Source: a virus
DNA length: 47,838 nt
IMG/VR virus record: IMGVR_UViG_3300033388_002455
Span: 1-47,838 of that record
Direction: 5' to 3' (one strand)
Below, piece by piece: positions 20,115-29,299 of this stretch. The notes beneath the pieces are model-generated. The model had not been told where the DNA came from. It did no database searches and saw only the letters and a list, made by a program, of their open reading frames with translations. The stretch's first letter is position 1, and each line of letters starts with the position of its first letter. A program made the position numbers and the translations under genes.

Positions 20115-20663
20115 ATGAGAAAGAAAAGTTTTGAGAGTATAGAATTTTATATACAACATGGTATAGACGTAGAAAAAAGACGTATTACTTTAGATGAAGA
20201 AGTAGATGAATATTCAATAGGATGGGCCTTTAGAGGAATGCAAATAATGTTAGACAAATCCGAAGATCCTATAGATATCTATATTAGTAGTTTTGGTGGA
20301 AGTGTTTATGATGGTTTATCTCTTATAGGGTTTATAAGGCGTTGCCCCGCTTTAGTCAGAACGCATGCAATGGGAAAGATTATGTCTATGGCCTTTCTTA
20401 TTTATTTAGCTGGCCACGAAAGATACTCAGATGAGTTTAGTACTTTCATGAATCATTCTATTAGTAGCATGGCTTGGGGTAAACTTCATGAGATGGAGAC
20501 TGAGGTTAATGAATGTAAAAGACTTGAAGAATTATCTTTAGGATTATTAGAAGAATATACATTTAAAGATAAGAAATGGTGGAAACGCCAAAGTAAGTAT
20601 GAAGATAAATATTTTGATAAAACAAAAGCTGTAGAATTAGGGATTGTAATAAATGAGTATTGA
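20115..20663 (+). CDS. ClpP-like serine protease (cytoplasmic)
   Basis: 182 aa, about ClpP size. Oxyanion loop ISSFGGSVYDGL (57-68), nucleophile S91 in GKIMSMAFL, H114 in FMNHSISS, D164 in YEDKYFDKTKAVELG: a complete triad in ClpP order. No signal peptide. Its position just before the terminase genes suggests a head maturation or scaffold protease, although P22-type phages usually have none; it might instead cooperate with or replace host ClpP. ATG after TAGGAGATACT. Confidence 0.82.
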   Translation: MRKKSFESIEFYIQHGIDVEKRRITLDEEVDEYSIGWAFRGMQIMLDKSEDPIDIYISSFGGSVYDGLSLIGFIRRCPALVRTHAMGKIMSMAFLIYLAGHERYSDEFSTFMNHSISSMAWGKLHEMETEVNECKRLEELSLGLLEEYTFKDKKWWKRQSKYEDKYFDKTKAVELGIVINEY

Positions 20664-21228
20664 TGATAAAAGTTTAGTAACAGTAATTAGTTCTTCTTTA
20701 CTAGAACAAATATGCAAGATACCGGATGAAGTAAATGAACTAACAGAAGAAGAATTAATTGAGGAAGTGGGACCAAATAGAAATCTAAAGAGATTGAGAG
20801 CTAAGTTTAATCATGAGAGGAACGTAGCTCAATATGAGAATAGAAAGCTTTGTATATCTACAGTTTGTGATGGAGTTATACATCCTAATTATTGGACCAG
20901 GCTCACAGAAGATAAAACTAAATTAGCTTATATAACCAGACCATTAGCCTTAATTCAAGAAGAATTTCAAGTATTAGAATCAGATTTTATGGTAGGTCTT
21001 AGAAAAATAGCAGAACTAGATCCAACTAGATTACCTCTAGGGATGAAAGTAAGTGAGTGGCTAAATGCAGTTAAGATGGTTATAGACAGAACTGCTCCTA
21101 TAGTACAGAAGATACATCAGTTAAACGAAAATAAGAACAATAAAAATGAACAACCTAAAGAGATAGAAGATATAAACGACAGGATAAAGAAATTAGAGGA
21201 AGATCTTGAAGAAAAGAAAAGACAATGA
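20653..21228 (+). CDS. terS: Probable small terminase subunit
   Basis: 191 aa. Sequence not recognised directly; the call rests on position immediately before and overlapping terL, size, and architecture: a helical N-terminal part, a central helical region (LIQEEFQVLESDFMVGLRKIAELD), and an acidic/basic coiled-coil tail (EIEDINDRIKKLEEDLEEKKRQ) suitable for oligomerisation. TerS would recognise the packaging site and hand DNA to TerL. Confidence 0.55.
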   Translation: MSIDDKSLVTVISSSLLEQICKIPDEVNELTEEELIEEVGPNRNLKRLRAKFNHERNVAQYENRKLCISTVCDGVIHPNYWTRLTEDKTKLAYITRPLALIQEEFQVLESDFMVGLRKIAELDPTRLPLGMKVSEWLNAVKMVIDRTAPIVQKIHQLNENKNNKNEQPKEIEDINDRIKKLEEDLEEKKRQ

Positions 21229-22771
21229 AGTAGCGGTCACTGAAGAGCGACTAAAGTATTTAGAACAATTAGAGAGTGAAGTTAAACTAAGTGAGATGAA
21301 GTATGAACTTCCTCATTTGTATTTACATAAATATTACCCCTGGCAAGATGAGTATTTTAAAGAAACAAATAGTCAATGCTGGTTAACTTGTGCTAATCAG
21401 ATAGGAAAATCATCAGCTCAAATAATAAAGTGTATTATGTTAGCTACAAATAAGAAATTATGGAGTAAATACTTTAAAATAAGAACACCTAGTACCTTTT
21501 GGTATTTTTATCCCAAAAAAGGCACATGTACAGTAGAATTTAAAGAAAAATGGAAAAAGACATATCTACCAAAAGGGACAATGAAAAATGATCCTGTATA
21601 TGGATGGAAAGAAGATATAAGGCAAAAAGACATCAATTGCATAGAGTTTAACTCTGGCATAACTGTTTACTTCATGTCCTATGAAATGAAAGACATACAA
21701 TCTGTTACTGTAGATGCTATGTTTTGTGATGAGGAAATTCCAGAAGATATGTACGCTGAAATAAAAGCACGTCTTTTCGCTACAAGAGGTCCATTCTCGT
21801 GTGTTTTTACTGCTACTAAAGGTCAGGATTGGACTAAAAGGATAATAGAAGGTACAGGCGAAAATAGAGTTTTTCCACATAGTTGGAGAAGACAAATAAG
21901 CATGTATGATTGTCAATATTATACGGATGGAACTCCTACTAAATTCACTGATGAATATATTAATTGGGCAAAATCAGAATGTCCTACTGATTTAGAGATA
22001 CAACGAAGAATATATGGAAAGTTTGTAATTTTAGGTGGTTTAGTATATACTGAGTATAAAATGTCTGTTCATTTTTTAAAATCACACCCTCTACCTTCTA
22101 ACTGGTCAGTATACGCTGGTGTAGATATGGGAAGTGGAGGAGAAAACAATCACCCTGCAGCTATAGCATTTGTAGCCGTGAATCCAGAAAGAACTAAAGC
22201 TAGAATATTTAAAACTTGGAGAGGTGACTATATAACTACTACTGCTACCGATATTTTAGACAAATATCTTGAGATGTCAAAAGATATGAATGTAGTAAGA
22301 GCAGTTTATGATTATGCTGGTCAAGGTCAAGATTTTAAGGCCGTAGCTAACTCTAGAGGAATTCCTGTAGTTCCTGCAGATAAGAGACATAGAGATGAAG
22401 GTATAGATCTTATGAATGTTCTATTTAAAAACAACATGTTAGCTGTATATGATGTATATGATGGGACTAAATTAAATGATGAGCTAACAGCATTAAAACA
22501 TGAAACCCCTAAAACTAAAGCAAAAGATGATTTAATTGATGCTGCTAAGTACATAATAAGAGAAATACCATTTGATTATTCTATATTAAACTTACCTGAA
22601 CCTAAAAGAGAACACGTACATAAAGGTATAAGCGAAAGAGAAAAGGCTAAATTACGTGGACAAGGTATAGATATTGATGATGGTTTTACTGATGATTGTG
22701 AAGCTGAAGATATTTTATTGTCAGAATTAGATGAATTAAACCAATATCATGATATAGATGAAGATTTTTAA
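21206..22771 (+). CDS. terL: Large terminase subunit (ATPase and nuclease)
   Basis: 521 aa. It starts with TTG at 21206, five bases after AGAGGA; no ATG lies in frame before the ATPase. ATPase: Walker A ANQIGKSS (63-70), Walker B AMFCDEE (171-177), coupling motif TATKG (202-206). Nuclease: D307 (AGVDMGSGG), D369 (AVYDYAGQG), D441/D445 (KDDLIDAAKYI). Drives headful-type packaging into the procapsid and cuts concatemers. Overlaps terS by 23 nt. Confidence 0.93.
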   Translation: MKKRKDNEVAVTEERLKYLEQLESEVKLSEMKYELPHLYLHKYYPWQDEYFKETNSQCWLTCANQIGKSSAQIIKCIMLATNKKLWSKYFKIRTPSTFWYFYPKKGTCTVEFKEKWKKTYLPKGTMKNDPVYGWKEDIRQKDINCIEFNSGITVYFMSYEMKDIQSVTVDAMFCDEEIPEDMYAEIKARLFATRGPFSCVFTATKGQDWTKRIIEGTGENRVFPHSWRRQISMYDCQYYTDGTPTKFTDEYINWAKSECPTDLEIQRRIYGKFVILGGLVYTEYKMSVHFLKSHPLPSNWSVYAGVDMGSGGENNHPAAIAFVAVNPERTKARIFKTWRGDYITTTATDILDKYLEMSKDMNVVRAVYDYAGQGQDFKAVANSRGIPVVPADKRHRDEGIDLMNVLFKNNMLAVYDVYDGTKLNDELTALKHETPKTKAKDDLIDAAKYIIREIPFDYSILNLPEPKREHVHKGISEREKAKLRGQGIDIDDGFTDDCEAEDILLSELDELNQYHDIDEDF

Positions 22772-22836
22772 TACTTAATATCTCCCAAAAAACTTAACTC
22801 ATTGAAATCATTAATATTCATAAAGTAGTCATAGAT

Positions 22837-22865
22837 TTGACAACTATGTTTTAATATGCTATAAT
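22837..22865 (+). promoter_or_regulatory. Rightward late promoter, portal/capsid genes
   Basis: TTGACA (22837-22842), 17-bp spacer ending TGC, TATAAT (22860-22865). Start near 22872, at the edge of palindrome 22874-22893. Reads the portal, scaffold and capsid genes. Confidence 0.92.
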
Positions 22866-22873
22866 AGTATCTA

Positions 22874-22893
22874 TATGGTATTATTATACCATA
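22874..22893. promoter_or_regulatory. Palindrome between face-to-face promoters (possible operator)
   Basis: TATGGTAT-tatt-ATACCATA: eight-base perfect arms with a four-base centre. It covers the start point of the rightward promoter and includes the extended -10 of the leftward promoter at 22883-22911, so a bound protein could block both. Confidence 0.6.
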
Positions 22894-22911
22894 AATTTGC
22901 CTGGGAGTCAA
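22883..22911 (-). promoter_or_regulatory. Leftward promoter antisense to terL
   Basis: Minus strand: TTGACT (22911-22906), 17-bp spacer ending TGG, TATAAT (22888-22883). Same geometry as the other phage promoters. It points into the 3' end of terL, with no convincing leftward gene below it, so it would make antisense RNA. Confidence 0.7.
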
Positions 22912-22918
22912 GAACTTT

Positions 22919-23224
22919 ATGGAAAAAAAATCAATCAAATCAAAAAAAGAACACGATATAATAAAGATAATTGAGAAATGTGCTAAATGCAATGTACATA
23001 AGATAAAAGTTGGAGATATTGAGATAGAATTTAATAAATCAGAACAAGAAAAACCTAAAGTTATTAAAGCAATATCTGAAGACCCAGAATTCAATGAAGA
23101 TGCAAAAAAACACAAAAAAGAAATTGAAGACTTCCATGATGGAATTCGCGAAGAAAATGAAGTACTTCTTGATTTTGACGCTCATGAAGAAAAAGCGATA
23201 AGACAAGCTATGGGAGATAAATAA
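22919..23224 (+). CDS. Conserved small protein upstream of the portal
   Basis: 101 aa. The segment KCAKCNVHKIKVGDIEIEF (about 20-38) is like a short motif often seen in small phage proteins encoded just before portals (…CaknGVsklkvGdieieF…). The rest is a charged helix (KKHKKEIEDFHDGIREENE). Function unknown; may be a minor head protein or packaging accessory. The Shine-Dalgarno site is weak (GGGAG, 12 bases). Confidence 0.65.
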   Translation: MEKKSIKSKKEHDIIKIIEKCAKCNVHKIKVGDIEIEFNKSEQEKPKVIKAISEDPEFNEDAKKHKKEIEDFHDGIREENEVLLDFDAHEEKAIRQAMGDK

Positions 23225-25290
23225 TGCCTGAAAAAACTGCTCATGATTTAGATCAAGATTTTATACAAGCCGAAAAGACTGATCATTTAGTACTAAGAGA
23301 AATGCGCCAAAACGTTAAATTAGTTAATGCTGATCATTATAGTCACCTTAATAAAGATAACAATAGAGTGAGACAGAGACTTAAAGTTAAAGGAAAACAA
23401 CAACTTAGATTAACATTTAACTTTATACACAGGGTCAGGACTTTTTATACTAATAGAATATTTAATTTAGCTCCTGGCGTAGTTGTAGGACCTAGGTCTG
23501 AGAGTGAAATACAAGATCAAAAAGCTGCTGAACAACATGGATATGTATGGGATTATATTTGTAATACTCATAATATGAGAGATAAGTTAAGACGTTGGAT
23601 TGATGACTTTTTTGATATTGGTGAAGTAGCTTTAAAATTATCCTGGAATCCAACATTAGGAAAACCTTATGCTGGTCCTGTTCAACAAGAAATGGAACAA
23701 TCTATTGATGAAAATGGTAATGTAGCAGAAATTCCTATTGGTGAACCTTTTCAAGAAATGACAGTTCCTGGAGATATTGAATTTGAACGTATATTTGCGT
23801 TTGATTTATTTAGAGATCCAGCAGCTAAATCAATGGACGAAGCTAGATATCTTATCTGGAGAAAATTAGTAGATAAGAAAGAATTAGCTAAACAATATCC
23901 TGATGCTAATATTAAAGAGATTTCTGAAGATAGTTATGAAGATACATTTGTAGTTTTTAATACAAATAGTGGTAGTTACGAAAAGAGTAGAGAAACACAA
24001 GTATTAGTTAGAGAACACTATTTTAAACCAAGTCTAGTATACCCTAATGGTTATTATTACATAGCCACAAAAAATGACATATTAGCCGAAGGTGAACTTC
24101 CTGGTGGAATCTTTCCTATTATATGGAGAGGTTTTGATGAAGGTCAGACTAGAGCCAGAGCTTTTAGTTTAATTAGACAAATTAAATCACCACAAGCTGA
24201 AATTAATAGATGTTTAAGTAAAATAGCAGAACATCAGATAACTTTAGGAGATGATACAGTTTATATTCAAAAAGGTACACAAGTAGCTCCTGGAGGATAC
24301 GTTAATGGACAAAAAGTTGTTAAACATACAGGACCACAACCATTTGTTTCCCAGGGTCGTAGCGGTGAACAATATGCGAACCATTTGCTTAGAATGGTCG
24401 AATGGATCGAAAAAATTGCTGGCATCGACTTATTTAGTGAGAAGGCAGGTGGTCAGGATGCTTGGGCTCAAGTACATAAAGGATTAAAAGAAAAAGAAAG
24501 ATTCTCTAAATATGGAGAGAAAATAGAAAGTATGTTAAAAGAAGTATGTGAAATGTGTTTACAATTATATAAAGCTAATTCTCCTGATGAACTTTTGGTA
24601 AGAGTATTTGGTAGGAAAGAAATACCTAATTTAGAAGAATTTAGAAATGTAGACAACCTAGCTTATCAAATAAGAGTAGATCCAGGTAATAAGGATGCTG
24701 ATGAGCAAATGAGAGAACAATTAGTAGCTAATACAATACTTCAATATTCACCAGATATGCCCTCAGAACAAAGAGCTTTATTAATTAGAAATATGCCTCT
24801 TGGTGGTAATAATGAGGACTTTGAACAGGAGTCTTTAGCTAAATATGATCAAGCTAAGAATCTTGCTTTAGCTATAGAAAGACCTAATTCACCTTTACCT
24901 AAAATAAACAATTACGTAGATAAAGACTATGTAAGGAATTATTTAGTAACACGTAGAACTAGACCTGAGATGGATTTTCTACCACCAGAAGTTATACAGA
25001 AATATGATATTACTATAGCTGAATTAGAGAAACTAAAAGCAGAAGAAGTTAGAAATGAACAAGCCTTAAATGCAGATTTTATACCAATAGGTGGTGATCA
25101 AATAAAATTAGATATATATCAAGAAGTTCCTGCTTCTGGAGGAGGTACTAAATCAGAGAGAGCAACCATAAGCCAACAAACTTGGTTTTGGTTAAAAGAT
25201 AGACTTGAATCACAACACGGTGTTCAACAAGACCTTGATCTCGCAAATGATGCGGACGTAAGTAATATGGGAAAATTGTTTGAAGGTTAA
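23224..25290 (+). CDS. Portal protein (P22-like)
   Basis: 688 aa, close to the 725 aa of P22 gp1. The order fits podovirus portals: N-terminal helical wing (HYSHLNKDNNRVRQRLKV, FIHRVRTFYTNRIFN), a central segment with EFERIFAFDLFRDPAAKSMDEARY, the crown/stem region, and a helical C-terminus. Twelve copies would form the ring for packaging and tail attachment. Located between terL and scaffold as expected. TTGAAG-18 bp-TATTAT near 25280-25309 could be a weak promoter at its end. Confidence 0.82.
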   Translation: MPEKTAHDLDQDFIQAEKTDHLVLREMRQNVKLVNADHYSHLNKDNNRVRQRLKVKGKQQLRLTFNFIHRVRTFYTNRIFNLAPGVVVGPRSESEIQDQKAAEQHGYVWDYICNTHNMRDKLRRWIDDFFDIGEVALKLSWNPTLGKPYAGPVQQEMEQSIDENGNVAEIPIGEPFQEMTVPGDIEFERIFAFDLFRDPAAKSMDEARYLIWRKLVDKKELAKQYPDANIKEISEDSYEDTFVVFNTNSGSYEKSRETQVLVREHYFKPSLVYPNGYYYIATKNDILAEGELPGGIFPIIWRGFDEGQTRARAFSLIRQIKSPQAEINRCLSKIAEHQITLGDDTVYIQKGTQVAPGGYVNGQKVVKHTGPQPFVSQGRSGEQYANHLLRMVEWIEKIAGIDLFSEKAGGQDAWAQVHKGLKEKERFSKYGEKIESMLKEVCEMCLQLYKANSPDELLVRVFGRKEIPNLEEFRNVDNLAYQIRVDPGNKDADEQMREQLVANTILQYSPDMPSEQRALLIRNMPLGGNNEDFEQESLAKYDQAKNLALAIERPNSPLPKINNYVDKDYVRNYLVTRRTRPEMDFLPPEVIQKYDITIAELEKLKAEEVRNEQALNADFIPIGGDQIKLDIYQEVPASGGGTKSERATISQQTWFWLKDRLESQHGVQQDLDLANDADVSNMGKLFEG

Positions 25291-25349
25291 GCGCAACTTA
25301 ATCTATTATATTAATTATAAAGTAGTCGCAAGCTACGAAAGGAACTCAA

Positions 25350-26504
25350 ATGAGTAAAGATGAATTTGGAACATTTAATGACATGGTTAATGACATTGCT
25401 AGCGCCGCCGGTGTTGGTGATGACAATGTAGATTCATTAGACGAAATCAATGAATACAGCGAAGTTGTTAAAGAAGCTAAAGAAAAAGACGTCGAAAGCG
25501 TTGAAGTAAAAGAAGAGGTTTCAGAGCCTGACGTAGAGTTAAAAGAAGAAATAGTAGAAGAAGTAAAAGAAGAAGTAGACGAGAAACTCGAACTCGAATC
25601 TGAAGAAAAAGAGGAACAAGATCAGTCGCAAACTGATGAGTCCGAAAAGTATGAACCTAATTTTAAGTACTCTGTTAGAGGCGAAGAGAAAGAAATTCCT
25701 GAGTATCTAAAGAGTTCTATAGTTAACGTCGAAAGCGAAACACAAATTAGGGATATATTGACTAAGGTAGATGGAATTGATGGAATTAAAGAAGGCAGAG
25801 ATAAAGCTCTTTTAGAACGTGATGAAGCTAAAGATATTAATGTACAGCATGATGAATATTATGATGGTCTTAACTCTCTTATTAAAGGTAAGGATTGGGA
25901 TAATTTTTATAAACAAGCTGGAATCACTGAAAATGATATTCTTGATCACGCAGAAGAATTATTAAAAAGAAAAGAATTAACTCATGCTCAACAAACATCT
26001 ATTCAAAAAGATGCTGAAGTTAGACTGGAAAATATCCACACAAGTAATACAAATAACTCAATACAAAAAGAAAATGGTGAACTACAAGATAAAATAGATA
26101 GACTAGAAGTTGAAACTGTTTTTAATAGAGAAGAAGTAGTAAGAGCTGAAAAGTTATTTGACGAAAGATGTGGTACTCCTAATAGTTTTAGACGTGCAGT
26201 AGGCGAAATTGGTAACTCTGCATATAATACTAAGAATAGATTATCAGTTCTTGAAGCTTGTCAAGAAGCGATTAAAAGATATGATATTAAAGATAATGTC
26301 GCAGCTCCCGCAACTACAGAATCTAATAATGTTCCGAAAGAACATAAACAAGTTGAAGGAGTAGAAAAAAGAGTAATAGTTAGAGACGTAAAACATATAC
26401 CATCAGCTAAGCATAATGCATCTAAAACTCCAGTAAAAAGAGTTATTAAAGATGTAGATGCTTTTGTAAAATATGCTGATGAGTATTTATCAAACCAAAA
26501 TTAA
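25350..26504 (+). CDS. Scaffolding protein
   Basis: 384 aa. First about 110 residues are strongly acidic and disordered (KEEVSEPDVELKEEIVEEV), then FKYSVRGEEKEIPEYLKSS, a module common near the start of phage scaffold cores, then long helices (ERDEAKDINVQHDEYY; IQKENGELQDKIDRLE) and a basic C-terminus (KTPVKRVIKDV) of the type that binds capsid protein. It directly precedes the capsid gene. Start after AAAGGAACTCAA. Confidence 0.78.
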   Translation: MSKDEFGTFNDMVNDIASAAGVGDDNVDSLDEINEYSEVVKEAKEKDVESVEVKEEVSEPDVELKEEIVEEVKEEVDEKLELESEEKEEQDQSQTDESEKYEPNFKYSVRGEEKEIPEYLKSSIVNVESETQIRDILTKVDGIDGIKEGRDKALLERDEAKDINVQHDEYYDGLNSLIKGKDWDNFYKQAGITENDILDHAEELLKRKELTHAQQTSIQKDAEVRLENIHTSNTNNSIQKENGELQDKIDRLEVETVFNREEVVRAEKLFDERCGTPNSFRRAVGEIGNSAYNTKNRLSVLEACQEAIKRYDIKDNVAAPATTESNNVPKEHKQVEGVEKRVIVRDVKHIPSAKHNASKTPVKRVIKDVDAFVKYADEYLSNQN

Positions 26505-26515
26505 GGAGATAAAAA

Positions 26516-27802
26516 ATGGCAAGTACTATTGTACAAACCTTCTCAGATTTAATGAAAGCTTACGAGCCTCACATGCTTATTAGAGCATCTTTGCCTAAGT
26601 TTAGTTATCTTTGGAAGAATTTAAGAAAAGACAAAAGTTGGTTCGCTGGACAAGTTTATTATGTACCATTTGAATCAGGTGAAGCAAGTAACGCTTCTCT
26701 TGGATCATTAACAGACGAAGACGAGATTACAGAATCTCAAGTACAAAAAGGTAGTATTAGTACACAACCTGAAATGTACAACGCTATGGTTTTTAATCAT
26801 AAAGATTTAGACAGTGATAATCCAAAAGCTTCTTTTATGAAGTTGTATCCACAAAAGCTAAGACAGTTTACACAATGGATTTCATCTTTACTTTCACAAC
26901 AGCTTTTAAATGGACCTGCTATTTCAGCAATGCTTCCAGTAGCTGATGGTGGAGTAGATCCAGTAGCTGATGATGGCGTTATTTATTTTAAATACCCTGA
27001 AAGACTTAGGGTTGGACAAAAAATAGCTTTACATGATGATGTTAAAAATCTTATTCAAGATGCATACGTAAAAAGTATAGTTATTTCTAGTGGTGAATGT
27101 GTTGTATGTTCAAATATAACTTTAGCAACTGTTTTTCAGTTCTCTTCTACTGCGGCTTTACAAATTACAGCAGCTAACAATGGTGCTGCTTATATTCCTG
27201 GTGGAGATCCAGTAACAGCTAATAACTTTACAAGTTTAAGTTCTATCTTTCTTCCTTCAGGGATTGGTGATGGATCTGCAAGTCTTTATGGAATCACTAA
27301 AACATCTTATCCTTTTCTACAATCTGTAGCTTTGGATGGATCTGCTATTGATGAAGACAACATTCTTGATGAACTTATGGATAATTTTTCTGAAGTTTCT
27401 AGGCTTGGACAAGGTAACCCTAGTGTTATGTTAATGTCTATTAAGCACGCTAATTCTATTAGTAAACTTATCAAAGAAAACTTTAGAGGATCTTACACAG
27501 CTAGTCCTCAGAAAAAAGTTGGTTTTGGTCAAAAATCATTTATGATTAGTGGACCTGAAGGCGATATCGAAATAGTTTCAATTAGAGAAATGAATAACGA
27601 CCTTATTTATATTATCGATTGGGCTTCTTTAGTATTTGCTGGTTCTAAGTTTTTTGAACCAATGGATTACGGTACAGATAGAAACTTTTATGTTAAGAGA
27701 GCAACTACAGGCGTAAAATATATCACAGATTTGAAATTTTACGGAGATCTTGTATGTATAAACCCAAGTCATAACGGTATTATTTATAGTATTAGTTATT
27801 AA
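26516..27802 (+). CDS. Major capsid protein
   Basis: 428 aa, matching the 430 aa of P22 gp5 (HK97 fold plus insertion). Placement after scaffold, strong Shine-Dalgarno site (AAGGAGATAAAAA) and balanced, Cys-poor composition with beta-rich blocks (YVPFESGEASNASLGS; VMLMSIKHANSISKL; FYVKRATTGVKYITDLKFYGD) support it. Followed by two hairpins that may adjust expression of later genes. Confidence 0.85.
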   Translation: MASTIVQTFSDLMKAYEPHMLIRASLPKFSYLWKNLRKDKSWFAGQVYYVPFESGEASNASLGSLTDEDEITESQVQKGSISTQPEMYNAMVFNHKDLDSDNPKASFMKLYPQKLRQFTQWISSLLSQQLLNGPAISAMLPVADGGVDPVADDGVIYFKYPERLRVGQKIALHDDVKNLIQDAYVKSIVISSGECVVCSNITLATVFQFSSTAALQITAANNGAAYIPGGDPVTANNFTSLSSIFLPSGIGDGSASLYGITKTSYPFLQSVALDGSAIDEDNILDELMDNFSEVSRLGQGNPSVMLMSIKHANSISKLIKENFRGSYTASPQKKVGFGQKSFMISGPEGDIEIVSIREMNNDLIYIIDWASLVFAGSKFFEPMDYGTDRNFYVKRATTGVKYITDLKFYGDLVCINPSHNGIIYSISY

Positions 27803-27818
27803 GTGAAATAAGGAACAA

Positions 27819-27878
27819 GGGAGGGTCTTTTGGCCCTCCTAACCAATGCCTTTAGCTGACAGAGTTGGTACAGGCATT
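27819..27878 (+). terminator. Two hairpins after the capsid gene, possible partial terminator
   Basis: GGAGGGTC (27820-27827), loop TTTT, GGCCCTCC (27832-27839), with one G-U pair; then AATGCCT (27845-27851) with AGGCATT (27872-27878). Neither is followed by a U-run, so these may instead protect the capsid mRNA or mark processing. Confidence 0.4.
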
Positions 27879-27899
27879 TAAATAAAGAAAGGAGGCCGT

Positions 27900-28640
27900 A
27901 TGGCCTTATCAGATAGACTTAGATCTTATTTAAATAGTATGAATAGTTCAGCTAAACAAGCTAGACTAGGAGATAAAATTAAAGCACTACAAGTGTCTAT
28001 AGTGGCAGTTGAAGATGCAGACACAAGTTCAAGAGAAGAAAATGTAGCAGGATTAAGTTCTGCAATAGATTTAGCAAATGATATTAAAAGTGTTATTAAT
28101 GTACATTATGCAGACACGGGTAGTGGCGGGGAAGAACATAAAGCAGCTACAGTAAGTGCCGCTATAACAGCAGCAGATGCTTCAAGTATTGCTACTTTAG
28201 TAACATTAATCAGTGCAATACAAGATTCTTACGTAGCACATGATGATGATGCCGATGACGTAACTCCAACAGATCATATAGCTCAAGGCGGTGGAGATGC
28301 TCTTGCAAGTGCTTCTAACCCAACTAACTTACAAACATGTATAACAGTATCTAATGACATTAAAGCAAAATTAGATCTACATATGGCTGACGCAACTGCA
28401 CATACTGCTGGTGATTCACCTTCAGTTTCAGAATCTGATGCAGCTTATGCAGCGGCTAACTTTTTTCCAGTATCTGGTGTTTTAGCTGGAGATCTTGTAT
28501 CATTCAGTATCTTAGATAGTGGAACTGGAACTGTAACTGGCGTAAGTGCTGTGGCTGGAGCTGCTGGCATTACCGTAACATTTAGTGCAGATCCTCAGAA
28601 TGATGCTATTATATCTTATGTAATATATAGAGCTGTATAA
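27900..28640 (+). CDS. Virion-associated repeat protein
   Basis: 246 aa, rich in Ala/Ser/Asp. Contains two copies of a pattern (S)NDIK…H-AD: ANDIKSVINVHYADTGSG and SNDIKAKLDLHMADATAHTA, a repeat common in phage virion accessory proteins. The C-terminal 60 residues (FPVSGVLAGDLVSFS … GITVTFSADPQND) resemble the 86-aa protein at 29299-29559. Possibly a head decoration or fibre-associated protein. Very strong start site (AAAGGAGG). Confidence 0.65.
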   Translation: MALSDRLRSYLNSMNSSAKQARLGDKIKALQVSIVAVEDADTSSREENVAGLSSAIDLANDIKSVINVHYADTGSGGEEHKAATVSAAITAADASSIATLVTLISAIQDSYVAHDDDADDVTPTDHIAQGGGDALASASNPTNLQTCITVSNDIKAKLDLHMADATAHTAGDSPSVSESDAAYAAANFFPVSGVLAGDLVSFSILDSGTGTVTGVSAVAGAAGITVTFSADPQNDAIISYVIYRAV

Positions 28641-28641
28641 A

Positions 28642-28821
28642 ATGACTAATAAAGAAAGACTTGCAACAATAGAAGCCTACCAAGTTGATATGAAAGATGA
28701 CCTTTCATACATAAAATTTAATATGGTAGATAGAGGAACAGTAAATATTTTAAAATGGGCTACTGGTATAATAGGTAGTATAGCTGTTACTTCTTTAATT
28801 ATGGCAGCAAAGTTAGGTTAA
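28642..28821 (+). CDS. Small membrane protein, XhlA/holin-like
   Basis: 59 aa: a polar helix (RLATIEAYQVDMKDDLSYIKF) and one membrane segment (NILKWATGIIGSIAVTSLIMAA), ending KLG. This layout fits the XhlA type of phage membrane protein, which helps holins, or a small tail-region membrane protein. It begins one base after the previous stop without a clear Shine-Dalgarno site, so coupled translation is likely. Confidence 0.55.
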   Translation: MTNKERLATIEAYQVDMKDDLSYIKFNMVDRGTVNILKWATGIIGSIAVTSLIMAAKLG

Positions 28822-28829
28822 TTTTAATT

Positions 28830-28847
28830 GGGGGCGTAAAAACCCCT
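28830..28847 (+). promoter_or_regulatory. Short intergenic hairpin
   Basis: GGGG (28831-28834), an eight-base A-rich loop, CCCC (28843-28846), extended by a G-U pair. Precedes the AAGGAG of the next gene by about six bases; no U-run, so termination is doubtful. Confidence 0.35.
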
Positions 28848-28864
28848 ACTTTAAGGAGAAATAA

Positions 28865-29299
28865 ATGGCAGTTAAGCATTTGAATTACAAGAGATCATGG
28901 GGAGCAGTAAGTCTTTTAGATGCTACTAGTGATCCAGTAGAAATAACAAACACATTTGCAGTTTTAGGTGGAGTAGGTAACGTAAAAGGAGTTAAATCAC
29001 TATTTGTATGGTTAGACATAGATGTAAATTCTAGTACTGATGTACAGATAAAAGCTTTAACTGGTTTTACTAGTACTAATATTAATTATCAACTTCCTAT
29101 AGAGACTGCTAGTGCTTCCAAGGTTGATGTTCAGGCGCAGGTACACGAATTTCCTGATGCAGATAATAAATTTGTAGTTGAAATACCTTTAAATGAAGGA
29201 ATTTCTTATGTCCAACTTTATGTAAAAGACGCCGCTACTGGATCTGGGCAAATAGAAAGCGCTTATGCGACTTTTAAAGTTAAACAAAGGAAAGCATAA
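28865..29299 (+). CDS. Unknown virion-region beta protein
   Basis: 144 aa, beta-rich, nearly Cys-free (VEITNTFAVLGGVGNVKGVKSLFVWLD), fitting a jelly-roll or Ig-like decoration or fibre accessory protein. No family recognised. ATG after AAGGAGAAATAA. Stop overlaps the next ATG by one base (TAATG). Confidence 0.65.
   Translation: MAVKHLNYKRSWGAVSLLDATSDPVEITNTFAVLGGVGNVKGVKSLFVWLDIDVNSSTDVQIKALTGFTSTNINYQLPIETASASKVDVQAQVHEFPDADNKFVVEIPLNEGISYVQLYVKDAATGSGQIESAYATFKVKQRKA

Noticed and set aside
22768-23115. Leftward ORF between terL and the portal
   Set aside because: It is the reverse shadow of the small gene at 22919-23224 and has no start site behind the leftward promoter; the promoter start lies within it.
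27819-27878. Strong rho-independent terminator after the capsid gene
   Set aside because: The hairpins are clear, but neither is followed by a U-run; kept only as a possible partial terminator.
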